Shown here in pieces: positions 45,915 to 56,300 of a stretch of DNA of 64,000 bases (its first letter is position 1; each line of letters begins with the position of its first letter). A program made the position numbers and the translations under genes. Under the pieces are notes generated by a model that was given only the letters and a program-made list of their open reading frames with translations, was not told the DNA's origin and made no database searches. Source of the DNA: Podaxis mareebaensis (lineage: Eukaryota; Basidiomycota; Agaricomycetes; Agaricales; Agaricaceae); the NCBI GenBank assembly GCA_018524725.1, contig JAEUWP010000547.1:1-64000 (forward strand). Reading direction: 5' to 3'.

Positions 45915-47860
45915 TGACATATTCAGTTTTGCTATCAGGCCCCTATGCAGCCACCCACTAATAATGATGATTTCAGTTTTGGTACCAGGCCCCCATGCAG
46001 CCACCCACTGATGATGACAATTTTGGCCTTGGTACCAGAGCCCCATACAGCCACCTGCCAATAACAATAGTGATGATGATGACCTGGCTCTGGTACTAGA
46101 GCCCTACACAGCCACCTACTAATAATGATAGCAATGATGACAATGATGACTTGGCTCTGGTACCAGAGCCCTACACAGCCACCCACTAATAACAATGGTG
46201 ATGATGATGACCTGGCTCTGGTACCAGAGCCCCACACACAGCCACCTGCCAATGATCCATTGATTCATGCATTCCTCCTTCCCCCTGTCATGAAATGCCC
46301 TGAGTCAAGTTTCTCACAGTCTCTAGGGACCAACAAGTTGACATACTGATGCAGTTGCAACTTGGGGTTCAGCTGTTACAAGCCCAAGCACATCTGTGGG
46401 TTCAGTTTTACATTGTGAATTATGACAGTGTTATCCACTTTTGTCACATAATTTGTGTAAGTGCACCAGTTTCCTCACTGAACAGGCCACTGAGAGAGAT
46501 CATCATCAATAATGGCAACAATGACAACAATGACAACAACTTGGCTCTGGTACCAGAGCCTCATACAGCCACCTGCTGATGATGATGATGACAACAACAA
46601 CAACAACTTGGCTCTGGTACCAGAGCCCCATACAGCCACCTACTGATGATGATGATAATGATGATGATGACAACAATGATGATGATGACAACAACAATGA
46701 CAACAATGATGACAACAATAACCATTGCTTGGTATGTAAATTCATGCACAAAGGGTGCCATCATATCTATTGAGTAGTCTGTAATGATCAGTGTCATGTG
46801 AAGACAACCCATATTGCCTTTCTTATATCAGGAATCAAAGTCCCCAAATCCATTAGACCAAACCAACAATAAACAAGTAAGCATGACTACATACCCCAAA
46901 ATCTGGATTCACTTTCTTACATTCTTCCAAATTACTCTGCACCATAAATGCCAACACCTTTGTTACAAACTCTGCCTCTACAGCCTTGTATGCACACACA
47001 TCAGCACCCCTTGCTAGGTTTGTCTGCCAGTGGGCAGTGCTCTCTGGTAGAGGTGGTGGACACACTGAGGCATGTGGTTTGAGTGGACCTAAGGGAGGGT
47101 GGTTCAGTGGCATGTAGTACCAGATGTATGGGAACTCATTAAGCATGATGCAAACATTTGTTATCTTCATAAAATATATCAATTGTCTTGTTATGACCAT
47201 GATTGGGTAGGGAAAAGTCATACCATCTTGCTGGTAAACCACATATCCTCAATCAAACAGTCCTTTGTGCCTTTATATGCTCTCTCTGACCATGGAGGAC
47301 TATAAATGCTAAAAAAGAAACTCAGCTCATTTATCATAAATGTCTGCACCTCAATCACTAATACACACACATCAAAAGTGTCATTCATTGGTAAATCAAC
47401 CAAGTAATATAGTATACTTCACTCACCCCAGAAATTAATGAACAATTCTTTCCATGATGGCAATGACAATGATGGCAATGACAACAACAATGATGGCAAT
47501 GATGACAACAATGATGATGGCAACAATGATAATGGTAACAGCAATGATGGCAATGACAACAATGGTAATGACAACAATGGCAATAATGATGATGGCAATA
47601 ATGACTTGGCTCTGGTACCAGAGCCCCACACCCACACAGCCACCCACTGACAACAATGACAATGACAATGGCTTGGCTTTGGTACTGGAGCCCTGTGTAG
47701 CCACCTGCTGACAATGATGATGATGACAATGGCTTGGCTTTGGTACTGGAGCCCTGTGCATCCACCCACTGATGATGATGATGGCCATGATGGCTTGGCT
47801 TTGGTACAGGAGCCCTGCACAGCCACCTGCTAATGACAATGACAATGACAGAGACTTGGG
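45915..47860. repeat. Dispersed palindromic minisatellite with GAT/AAC microsatellites
   Basis: Three clusters (45915-46255, 46500-46700, 47450-47860) contain about twelve copies of a unit with the perfect 18-bp palindrome GGCTCTGGTACCAGAGCC followed by CAnACAGCCACC. Exact palindromes lie at 46153-46170, 46214-46231, 46543-46560, 46610-46627 and 47608-47625; the others differ at one to four bases, often symmetrically. Between units are runs of GATGAT and GACAACAA of varying length. Long frames through the array on both strands (for example 47385-47845) are low-complexity and I do not regard them as genes. Confidence 0.75.
46853..47403 (-). other. Unrecognised coding-like stretch between repeat clusters
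   Basis: A minus-strand frame of 129 codons (46853-47242) with PLKPHASVCPPPLPESTAHW and YKAVEAEFVTKVLAFMVQSN, ending GVCSHAYLFIVGLV, and an adjoining upstream frame (47218-47403) with MNDTFDVCVLVIEVQTFMIN. It has the look of a decayed gene but no identifiable domain. Confidence 0.3.
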
Positions 47861-48510
47861 TTTGGAAAAAACCTCACTGAGTATGTATATTCATTTTGTC
47901 ATATGCTGACTTACAGCTGTTGCTGATCCCCCATTCACTCCAGAGAAGCTGCTCCTTATTTGCCCACTGATATGATCACTACAGAAGAAGGCCTCCTCCA
48001 CCATTGACATGCTACCTTGGACCTCATGATGCACAAACACAGGTAGAGATGCAAATACTTGATGTATATCCCATAGGTATGCAACTCAATTTGTTTCTCT
48101 TCATTGTGTTAATGTTTCCTTACCCTTAGCTGATTTCCTCCCAGGAAGTAATGCACATGTCTTGACCCCCACCACCTCCTCTATGTACTGTCTGTATGTA
48201 TGTATTTAGTTATGGGAAATTTTTCATGTCACTTGACTGTGAGACTTGAGTCACTGTGTAAGGCCTTAGGCCTCATAGAAGGGTGTTGAGAGTCTTAGAT
48301 CGTTGTGCCCAAGTGTGTAAGACCAGTTATATAGGTGCTGGCTACACAAACATAGGGCAAGTTGACAAAAATAAAGACCTAAAGAAAAGAAAGCTACAAA
48401 AATGATGGCTACTTATAAGTCCATCACAACTGTGAGAAAACCTGACCTAAGCATTCCTACACACTGTTCACTTGCATCTTTGCTTTCACCACATTTGCTG
48501 TCATCACAAG
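47861..48510. other. Intergenic within the element
   Basis: Presumed 5' region of the TET/JBP-like gene. One of the few remaining CpG sites is at 48301. Confidence 0.3.
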
Positions 48511-49831
48511 ATGGAGAGACAACCAGTACATGAGTGGGGCAGTGACAAGAAGAAGAAACACAACCAGGCAAAGACTAGCTCTAAGGAAATCCAGGAAAGC
48601 TTCTGCCAAAGGTTGAAATACATTAGTGCTACTGGGCAGTAAGTGTTTACATATACAGCATTGTACTAGTGTTTTCATGCATTCTATCCCCATATTTTAG
48701 TCCAGCCCTTATACAAACATCTGGGGCTGCAGTTGGCCCTGGTAGATACAGATCAAACAATAAAAATGACCAATAGCAGCTTGTTCAAACTGTGGCAGCA
48801 GCCTTATTGAACCAAGGTATAGACTCTCTTCCACTGACTTGATATACAAGCTGACTTAAAGCCACAGTATACTTGAACTGTGATGTTTCAATGCTCAAAC
48901 CACCTCAGCCTATAACTCACATCCTTAAAAATCCTGAGCTGGGAAGGCTGTCTAATCCCTCAGTCATTGTGGATAGTGAGGGTCATATCCTGGTTTGGTA
49001 CCTGCCAGGTTTGCTTTCTGAAAGTCAACAGGTGATGTTAATTGATTGTTTCCTTGCATTCTCTAACTGATTGTCCTATAGAATGAATTGATCACTGCAA
49101 CAAAACACCTTGATCCAGTTCTAAAAGGCACAATCAATGGGAAGACCTAGTGAACAGCACCAGATGCATTCATGGATAATGATGGAACTCAGCATATGCA
49201 GAATAGAGCCCAAATATTCTCCCCTGGATGGTTTCCCTTAGGTCATGGGGTATGGCCAGTTCTCTCATTCCTTACTATTCAAGCCTAACATTTGCAGAGC
49301 AATCCCAATGTAGTCATCAACACATCAGTCTCAATCCAAAAGCACTTGGACCATAGTGCATGTAAATGGCTTCAAGGTATCTGAAATACAGGAGAATTCC
49401 TCAATCTTGCCATTGCCTTCACACATCCAGACCTCCATGATGCTGGTGAAGAAGCACTGCAGAAACTCCAGGCCAGGGAACCAACCAAGAAGTATGCAGA
49501 AATCTGGACTTCTATTTTTTCTGGTATGGCAGTCATCACCAATCAGAAAACTAAAAAGCATCATGACTAACATGGAGTATATGAATGGTATGATCAACTT
49601 GTATCCATTGGATCCTACAAAACAGCATCTTTTTGCTTGCCTGAGTTGGGAGCAACATTGGATTATGGGCCAGGCACTATAATCCAATTGTGTGGAAATC
49701 TCCTTCAACATCAAGTGAAGTCATGGGGTCAAGGTGACTGTATATGTTATGTACATTTTATTAGGAAGGATGTCTTTCACAGATTAGGCATCTTTCACCC
49801 AGATTGGTCCAATACTGCAGAATATCTGTAA
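48511..49831 (+). pseudogene. TET/JBP-like 2OG-Fe(II) dioxygenase relic
   Basis: A member of the fungal TET/JBP-type oxygenases, which oxidise 5-methylcytosine or thymine in DNA and in mushrooms are often associated with transposons. Exon 1 starts MERQPVHEWGSDKKKKHNQA and ends at a GTAAGT donor (about 48640); the next block is TSGAAVGPGRYRSNNKN. The catalytic half reads VVINTSVSIQKHLDHSACKW (HLD as the HxD iron site), FCLPELGATLDYGPGTIIQL, then GNLLQHQVKSWGQGDC with the distal His, and YVHFIRKDVFHRLGIFHPDW. The position expected to hold the 2OG-binding Arg (GD-R-ICY) is Cys, TGT, explained by C-to-T at CpG. Stops TGA at LT-YTS and YTS-LKA fit CGA-to-TGA. It is almost certainly inactive. Confidence 0.6.
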
Positions 49832-49867
49832 TTATTGATTCTGATCTGGTAGGTAGTCTTCCAGTTT

Positions 49868-50345
49868 TAGTGGTTTCATTGTATGCCCTTCATCATCACC
49901 AAAGTCACTCCTTTATGCCCTCATCCCTATCATAGTCTGAATACACATAATGTTGACCTTTCATCTTGAGACCAAGCTTGTGAATGGAACTTTCTGAAAA
50001 TCCCATGTGCAGAACATACACAGCAAGTGCACACAGAACTTTCAGAAAATCCTACACACAGAACATACACAGTAAGTATGCATGGAACTTTCAGAAAATC
50101 CTGTGCAAAATATTTATAATTCTGCACATGAATTTTGTACACATAACTTCTTCTAGGAAGGGTTACTGTTGCACATGGGATTTTGAAAATCCCATGCATG
50201 TGGTTTTCCCCCCCACAAGACAAGGTAATAACTAGATTCTGTAAACTACTGAGTATACTTTATGTCTAGGCAATATGTAAATACTGTGCAAGCACATTAT
50301 TAAGTTCCATGGGGGCCAAATCTTTTTTAGGCCAATGGCCCATCA
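49868..50345 (-). repeat. Right arm of the inner inverted repeat
   Basis: Reverse complement of the left arm 36796-37437, with fewer copies of the 49-bp unit (starts at 49990, 50039, 50088). The arm begins in sequence with GGTTTCATTGTATGCCC near 49870 and ends in the coding piece GHWPKKDLAPMELNNVL. Confidence 0.7.
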
Positions 50346-50706
50346 TAATAGGCAAGTCACCTGCAGCTTCCCACAACTTCTTTACTGTGAGTTGCTGCAC
50401 TTCATCAGGGGTATCAACTTGCTTTGTCAGAGACTCCTTGAACAGAGCAACAATACAAGTTTCTTCCACAAGGTTGCTCTCATTATCAAGCCATTCTTCA
50501 TCTGCAGTTGTAATTTTTTCACCTCTGGACAACCAGGACCTGAGGGAAGTCTTCCAAGCTGATACCTGGTGTTTAAGAACACATAGGCTCTTTTCCAATG
50601 TCTCAAGAAGGGTGGCTGGCTTGGGTGGCATGAGGTAGGCAGTCACAAAAAAACACTCTGACACATTTTTTTCTTTCTTTTGGCTGCTCAGTACCATTGT
50701 TGACAT
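50266..50706 (-). CDS. 146-aa element ORF, unknown function
   Basis: An intact frame that starts 240 bases inside the right terminus and points inward, its last 25 codons reaching into the inner inverted repeat. The protein is mainly helical and charged: PKPATLLETLEKSLCVLKHQ, WLSRGEKITTADEEWLDNES, ALFKESLTKQVDTPDEVQQL, then TVKKLWEAAGDLPIMMGHWP and ends QYLHIA. Only its C-terminal 25 residues have a copy in the left arm. I recognise no family. It is unusual in being fully open within a CpG-stripped element. Confidence 0.4.
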   Translation of the reverse strand: MSTMVLSSQKKEKNVSECFFVTAYLMPPKPATLLETLEKSLCVLKHQVSAWKTSLRSWLSRGEKITTADEEWLDNESNLVEETCIVALFKESLTKQVDTPDEVQQLTVKKLWEAAGDLPIMMGHWPKKDLAPMELNNVLAQYLHIA

Positions 50707-50922
50707 ATGAGACTTGCTGTGTTGGATGTGAAGATCATGCTATTGGTCATATTTTGATATAAATCTATTGTATTATGTCATGGGTGCTATGGGTTTTTGG
50801 CCCAGATGACCTATGGGTTATGGGGTATAGTAAAGTTATGGGTTATGGGTGTAGAACCCCCATGTACCAACTCAGTGGAAGGAAAAAGCTATGGGTTACT
50901 GGAGAGTATAGGTTATTAGAGA

Positions 50923-50946
50923 TATGGGTTAAGAGAGAGGTGACTG
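50923..50946 (-). repeat. Right terminal inverted repeat
   Basis: Exact reverse complement of 36189-36212, followed by TA. The word ATGGGTTA recurs in the 120 bp inside it (near 50815, 50838, 50891). Confidence 0.75.
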
Positions 50947-50948
50947 TA

Positions 50949-52218
50949 CACAACTGGCACCAGCCTCCACCAATCCTTCAACTAGTGCATTGGTGGTCAG
51001 GTTGGGGTTAGTTTTGGGCACATCAGGTCCTGGCAGGGCAGGACTGTCCTGCCCTCAGGGTCTAGCAATGTGTGCTTGGCCTGCTGGATATTGAGTAGTA
51101 GGTGGACAGTCTAGACGTCCACTAACATGTATCCCAATAAGTATTTGAATACACCAATGCTCAGAGGAGCAGTTTTTCCAAGCTCTATACCTCAAATATT
51201 CTGCAGAATTTTCTTGCATGAGTTCAGCTCCCCATGGTGGGTTGTTCAAGGTATATCCAAAGTCAACCTTCGGCTGCTCAAGCAGTTGAGGAATTGGTGC
51301 CTTAGCACAGGCACAGATCTAAAGCCATCCCTAGTTTTCTTGTTATATCATTCGTAGTTCCAGCTCTTCACATTTCTTAGAGAATTACCACTATGCAAGC
51401 TACAAGTAGCACTGGTATGTATTATGTACAGTGTCATATAGGACCATACTGACTTGTGACTGTATCGGATGAAGTTATTATCATCAATGACAATCCACTG
51501 TTGTTCCCAAAAGACTTCACTTGATACCAAGTCACACCACAGCTCAGTGTCAAGACCACTATTCACATAGATGAATTTTAAGCCCTCGTTCAGTAGTACA
51601 TCCATTATTCTCATGTAGTAGATGTTTGTTTATAGATAACTTCAGCAATTACCTAAGAATTACATGAAGGGGCAGCTCGCAAACATGAGGTGTCTGGGGA
51701 TATTCAGTTCATACAGGAGGCTCATTCAGGAGACGTTGCGGGAAAGCGGCGGTTCAGCGCCAGTCCTTACCGACCGCCGGAGCAACAACGGGAACCACCC
51801 CGTTATCAGCCGTTATATCTCCTGCGCTTGTTCGGATCCCCTTCACTTCCGAACCTTTCTTTTCGATTCTGGTATATACCCTTTCTCGTTGACATGTTCC
51901 AAAAAGTTTTTTGGCTTTCAAAGTATTGGAGAAAGTCGTACAGATCTCGGGGGATGCAACGCCTATAGGGATAATCCGCGTTTTTGGAGAGACCTGGCAC
52001 CAGGCGCTTGAGCACGGGAATTTGAACCTCGGGCATCTCACCGACCGTAGAGTATTAGTCGCAGCAAAACAAGATACAACAGAGGATGGCCATTTAACAA
52101 CCCTAACAAGGTCATGCCGCATGCGGTCCTTATCAATCTATCAATATCAGGCGAACAACCATACTTTCACTGTCCCCTTCCCGCACCCCCCAATCCCAGA
52201 ACCCTATCCGCTTTTTGA
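50949..52218. other. Right flank, no gene supported
   Basis: CpG stays rare until about 51110 and then gradually returns. A 19-bp near-perfect hairpin GGGCAGGACTGTCCTGCCC sits at about 51037. Frames at 51348-51614 (minus), 51664-52011 and 51911-52222 (plus) are open but unrecognised; the last ends just where the NACHT gene starts and might belong to its leader. Confidence 0.35.
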
Positions 52219-54671
52219 ATGAAAAAAATAAACCGCATCCTTTCGAATACTATATCACGGCGCCTAGGTACCCCATCACAGGCCTTACGAAATGAGACCC
52301 GCCGTGGCTTTTTCTCTTATGCACATGATTTCTCAATTCGAGGGGCGCTCATGATAGATCAACTCATTATCAACGAACAGGAACTGTTTGCTGGTAAGCC
52401 TTCCATCACCGTAGCCACAGTGTAAATTAAGTGAACCGGCATTGGAGCTCTAAGCTGGCTCCGTATTCATACAATGCAAGGAGTTGAATATCACTCACAA
52501 GAACGTGACCCTCCTCCACGTTGCCACCCAGATACCCGTCCAGAACTCATTACCATGGTCCTGGATTGGTTGTGCAATGCAAATTCAAAACAGAGGCTTC
52601 TATGGCTTTGTGGACCCCCGGGTGTCGGAAAATCTGCGATTGCGCAGAGTCTTGCGGAGCTTGAAGCGGCGCGGAAGGGTGCTACTATTTTCTTTTCTTG
52701 GTCGCCTCCAATTTCGGTTGATTCCCGCCCTCGCGGTGGAGAACCCGCGCGAGTGTGGACCACGATCTCCTACCGTTTGGCTACCAACGAACCATCTTAT
52801 CTTGCTTATGTACAACGGGAGATCCGTCGAGACCCGAAACTGGTAGAGCAGAGCATGGAACACCAATTTCGTGTGTTGATCACCGAACCAATTGGTCGGA
52901 AACGATTGGTTAAGCCCAGGGCCTCCCCTCACTTTACCCCTATCATTCTAGACGGCTTGGATCAATTTTGTGATCCCGATTTGCAAGAGCTGGTCATCCG
53001 ACTCATCCTCGACTTTATTCGCACATACCCCGAAGCACCTGTCGCCTGGATCCTCACAAGCCGCCCGGAAAGATACCTGGCGCAGATGCTTGATGATTGT
53101 CGATGCCTCGGAGAGTCCTTCAACATGGTACCTATCGGTGTCAATACCGAGGATTCTCGTAGAGACGTTCAAAATTTCTTGAAAAGCCGATTCAAAGCCA
53201 TCCAACGGAGGTATGAAGTTGTCGAACCATCGCCATGGCCCATAGAAAACGACTTCAGCCGCCTCCTTGTCGCGGTATCTGGCCTTTTCATCTTCGCCTG
53301 TGCCATTGCGTCCTTCGTCGGAGATCGTGAGGTCGCTAACCCTGTGGGCCAGTTCAATGTCGTCCTCCCATTGATAACCTCCACTCCGTCAAATACCCCC
53401 CTTCAAGAGAACGCTAATCCTCTTGACTCGGTTCACAAGATCTATACGCAAATTCTACAAAGGATGTCCACCAAGGACTATTGCATAACCAGAAGGATAC
53501 TTGGATTCTTCCTATTGCCCAATGGTTTCGGTCATTGGGCTCGAGATTCTACCCCGTTCTGGACCTTGTGTAATATCCTCAATATTGATCAGCACACCGC
53601 ATATGCCTCACTGTCCAAACTCCACTCGCTCCTTGAAATTCCAAGGCACCATGATGCCATTTCCTCCCCGGTCCGATTCTTTCATCCTTCCTTTGCCGAT
53701 TACCTTACCAACCGTTCAGCCTCCAAAGACTTCTGGATTGACACTAGGGAGATTGTAGCAGACGTATGGCAATGTCACTTCCGTGCACTTCAAGAAATAT
53801 ATACTGCCGGTGCGCCCTGGATAATTTCGCAAGGCTATGTTTTCGCTTACAGATTCCATATACGATCCCACAGACCATTCGACCCCTCAACCCTCAAATA
53901 TACGTCTGGCTTGGCCATCATCTCCTGAGAAAAACCGAGAATTCCGGAATGACTTTTGGGAAAATGCTAGACGAGTGTTTTTGCACCACCTTCTACCTTG
54001 TCCTCGTAGCCGCTGTACATTTGGGATTCACTACAACGACCTTTCCAACGCTGAAAGTCCCACCAAGCTGATCGATGTCCTACGAGAAATGCACTTTAAC
54101 CGACTTGTCGAGTGTTACGTGTTTCCCGATGTTCCCTACCGTTTTCTTGCTTTTCTGGACTGGCTCGTGCAGGATGTGAGTACATTTTGGCGCGTTTTTG
54201 ATTAACACTGAGTTTTATGTTTGTCGTAGGGACACACCCTCCTCCAAGAACACGGCCTCCTACGTGAACTCGAGTTCACAGGTCCAGAACGATTAGCGTG
54301 GCTCGATAGTAAGGAACCGTCGTTCAAAGTCCAGGTTGCGCACTCAGATGATGGCGGCTGTATCATTGAGTTCACAGCTTACACAGATCGGGTCTTGGCC
54401 AATCCAGTGGGTATTTGACAGCCTTCTCCCCCTGAAACTTATTACTAGCGTGCAAATACAGGATCAGATTGACCCTAGTCGACTCTTCTCCACAGGGGAA
54501 CGACCGTTGCCGCTCAGTCAGCTTCAGAGCGATCTCATGGAGCACCGCGACGGCTTCGCCATCGCTTTCGTGGTGGGGTCAGAGATGGCAGGACGATGTG
54601 TATTATTGATGGATACATCGCAGGAGCACCACACCTTTTACTATGTGCTACCTTACAAAACCGTGGGTTAG
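52219..54671 (+). CDS. NACHT-domain NTPase (NLR-like) without repeat domain
   Basis: A STAND-class NTPase of the kind that mediates non-self recognition and programmed cell death in fungi. Start MKKINRILSNTISRRLGTPS, then the motif FFSYAHDFSIRGALMIDQLI. A 74-nt intron after LFAG joins VEYHSQERDPPPRCHPDTRP. The NACHT part shows Walker A GPPGVGKSA (in LWLCGPPGVGKSAIAQSLAE), Walker B PIILDGLDQFCD, and a sensor-like VAWILTSRPERYL. A winged-helix-like region (RRILGFFLLPNG, LSKLHSLLEIPRHHDAISSP, VRFFHPSFADYLTN) follows. Introns join YTA/DSIYDPT, LVQD/GHTLLQ and LANP/DQIDPS. The C-terminal 250 residues end FYYVLPYKTVG and have no WD, ankyrin or TPR repeats. All joins keep frame, so it looks intact. 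Confidence 0.8.
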
Positions 54672-54849
54672 AACGTCGACTGGGGAGTGATACTATTATG
54701 CGCGGTCTATTAGCTACATATCAGTGATGTACATATTCCTTATTATGTACCATTCTTCACTCTACTATAATGGGCGAAAACAGAGATCAACGTTAATTGA
54801 ATTGACACATGTTATTAACAAATTCGCCGAAACCTCAGCAGAGATAGCA

Positions 54850-56300
54850 TTAGGCGGTTTCAAAACCTAATATTTGCCATGAGGTTGCCCTATCTGGGAA
54901 CTCCTTACAATACTCCTTCACCCGCTCCTTCGTTAGCTCTTGAAACTCCTCGCTGAAGAGTTCACGATTTGTCCAGGGCCGAGTCTGCTGCAACTCCTTC
55001 ATCATCCCCTGCATCGCCAAGAGTCGTCGAACATCAGCCGCATCCTGACTTTGTTTGCGTTGTTTATGTTTCTCTGGCGCGGCGCGGTGGTCTGTCCAGC
55101 CCTGAAGCTTGTGGAGAAGTAGTAAAGAGAAGGGGACGAGCGGTATACCGGAGATGAACGTGAGATGGTTGCGAGGAAAAGGTGAGGCAATGTTAGTAGC
55201 GAGAGGAGCCAAGGAAGCGCCAGGAGTGATGGGGACAGGCGCAGGCGTGCTAGTACTACTACTAGACGCAGAGCTGCTGTCGGAAGTTCCAGGGAAGGAA
55301 GAAGAGGGTAAAGGGATGTTTGGAAGGTGCATGGTGCCGGGTATGAGGATGTCGACTTTACATTCGGGCCCAAGGTATTCGGAACGGTAGTAGAGGATAC
55401 GATACGTCGCTTCTGGGTCTCGTGGGAGTTTGAGATAGAAGTGGCGAGGATTGGTGTCGAGCATGAGGGTTTTGATTTGTTCAGCTGTGAGAAGAGGCGT
55501 CTCTGGGTCTGATGATGGTGGTTGCAAGATGAGGAGATCGACGTCCTGGGCACGATATGGCCATTCGTAAGGCTCTCGTGATAGAAGAGACATGATGTAC
55601 TCACTTTGGGATATCGGAAATGGCCATATAGTCTGCAGGCGAGGCTTCCAAATGCTGCGCACGAGATGCCATGCTGGCGTAGAGCGGCTATGGTGGCCTC
55701 TGCAGCTGCAAGCACGAGTTGAAAATGTTCCTCCCTCTTCTTCGCCCTTTCTTTCAGTTTGCGTTCATGTTTAGCGGCCTTTATAACTTTCTTCTCCTCG
55801 GCTGTGAGGGTTTCGTCAGTTTTCTCTTTCTCCTTCTCCTCAACGTCAGCATCAGACTCGGGTTCATCATCCATTCGGGCTTTAGATTGGGGTAGCAGCG
55901 TTGGGGAGACGTGGGTCTGGAGCTCCTGCGGAAGTTGAACTGGAGATCCACCAGAATTTGAGGGCAGAGGTTGTGTAATTGTGGTCGTGGGGTTCCTCCC
56001 TTTCGCGCTCTTCTTCCGGTGTCTCCTCCTCCACTGCCTCTTCTCGTTTGTCGTCGTTGTACCTGTGGTCGACGTAACCTTGATAACAGGAGCCACGCTC
56101 ATAGGTGTTGATGCAGATGGCTGAGTGGAACTAGGTCCTTCGGTAGGAACACTGCTACCAGCATCTGGTTGGGTACTTGGTATGCGAGCGCCACGGTTTC
56201 GCGTTTGACGTTTGCGAAAGCGCGGTTTCCGTGAAGCAGAGAATTGTGGTTGATTTACTACTGTCGAAGGCAGTGTAGAGGTTTGAGCTATCGTGGACAT
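54850..56300 (-). CDS. Nucleotidyltransferase-fold protein
   Basis: The N-terminal 180 residues are disordered and basic (KPRFRKRQTRNRGARIPST, WRRRHRKKSAKGR) followed by an acidic/coiled stretch (EEKEKEKTDETLTAEEKKVI). Then the core: AALRQHGISCAAFGSLACRL, where GS and the following YGHFRYPK, joined across an intron (GTGAGT..CCCAG near 55540-55600) to DVDLLILQ, give the GS...DxD signature of the polymerase-beta-like nucleotidyltransferase fold. RHFYLKLPRDPEATYRILYY and ECKVDILIPGTMHLPNIPL continue it, with a helical C-terminus ending WQILGFETA. Such proteins are frequent in Agaricomycetes and their substrates are unknown. I chose the start at 56300; an in-frame upstream Met adds 48 residues. 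Confidence 0.68.

Larger units (their letters stand above)
36187..50948. mobile_element. 14.8 kb TIR element, CpG-depleted, with cargo genes
   Basis: Identical 24-bp inverted repeats close both ends (36189-36212 and 50923-50946), each followed outward by TA. They begin CAGTCACC and end AACCCATA. The word ATGGGTTA recurs subterminally on both sides. From about 36840 to 51110 I found only about three CG dinucleotides (39135, 44382, 48301), against hundreds expected, whereas the flanks are normal. An inner inverted repeat (36796-37437 with 49868-50345) encloses all cargo: an unknown minus-strand gene, an integrase-like DDE transposase, BTB and PHD-like genes, minisatellites and a TET/JBP-like oxygenase. 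CAGT ends and TA target are the hallmark of the Tc1/mariner-pogo group, while the DDE gene inside is integrase-like. Two nested elements or one compound element are therefore both possible. Confidence 0.72.

Noticed and set aside
47385..47845. Four overlapping frames of 70-136 codons in the minisatellite
   Set aside because: They are translations of GAT/AAC microsatellites in several frames on both strands, rich in Ile/Val/His or Ser/Leu runs, without any conserved feature.
45915..47860. CRISPR-like array
   Set aside because: Unit and spacer lengths vary widely, spacers are microsatellite, and the host is eukaryotic; this is a minisatellite.
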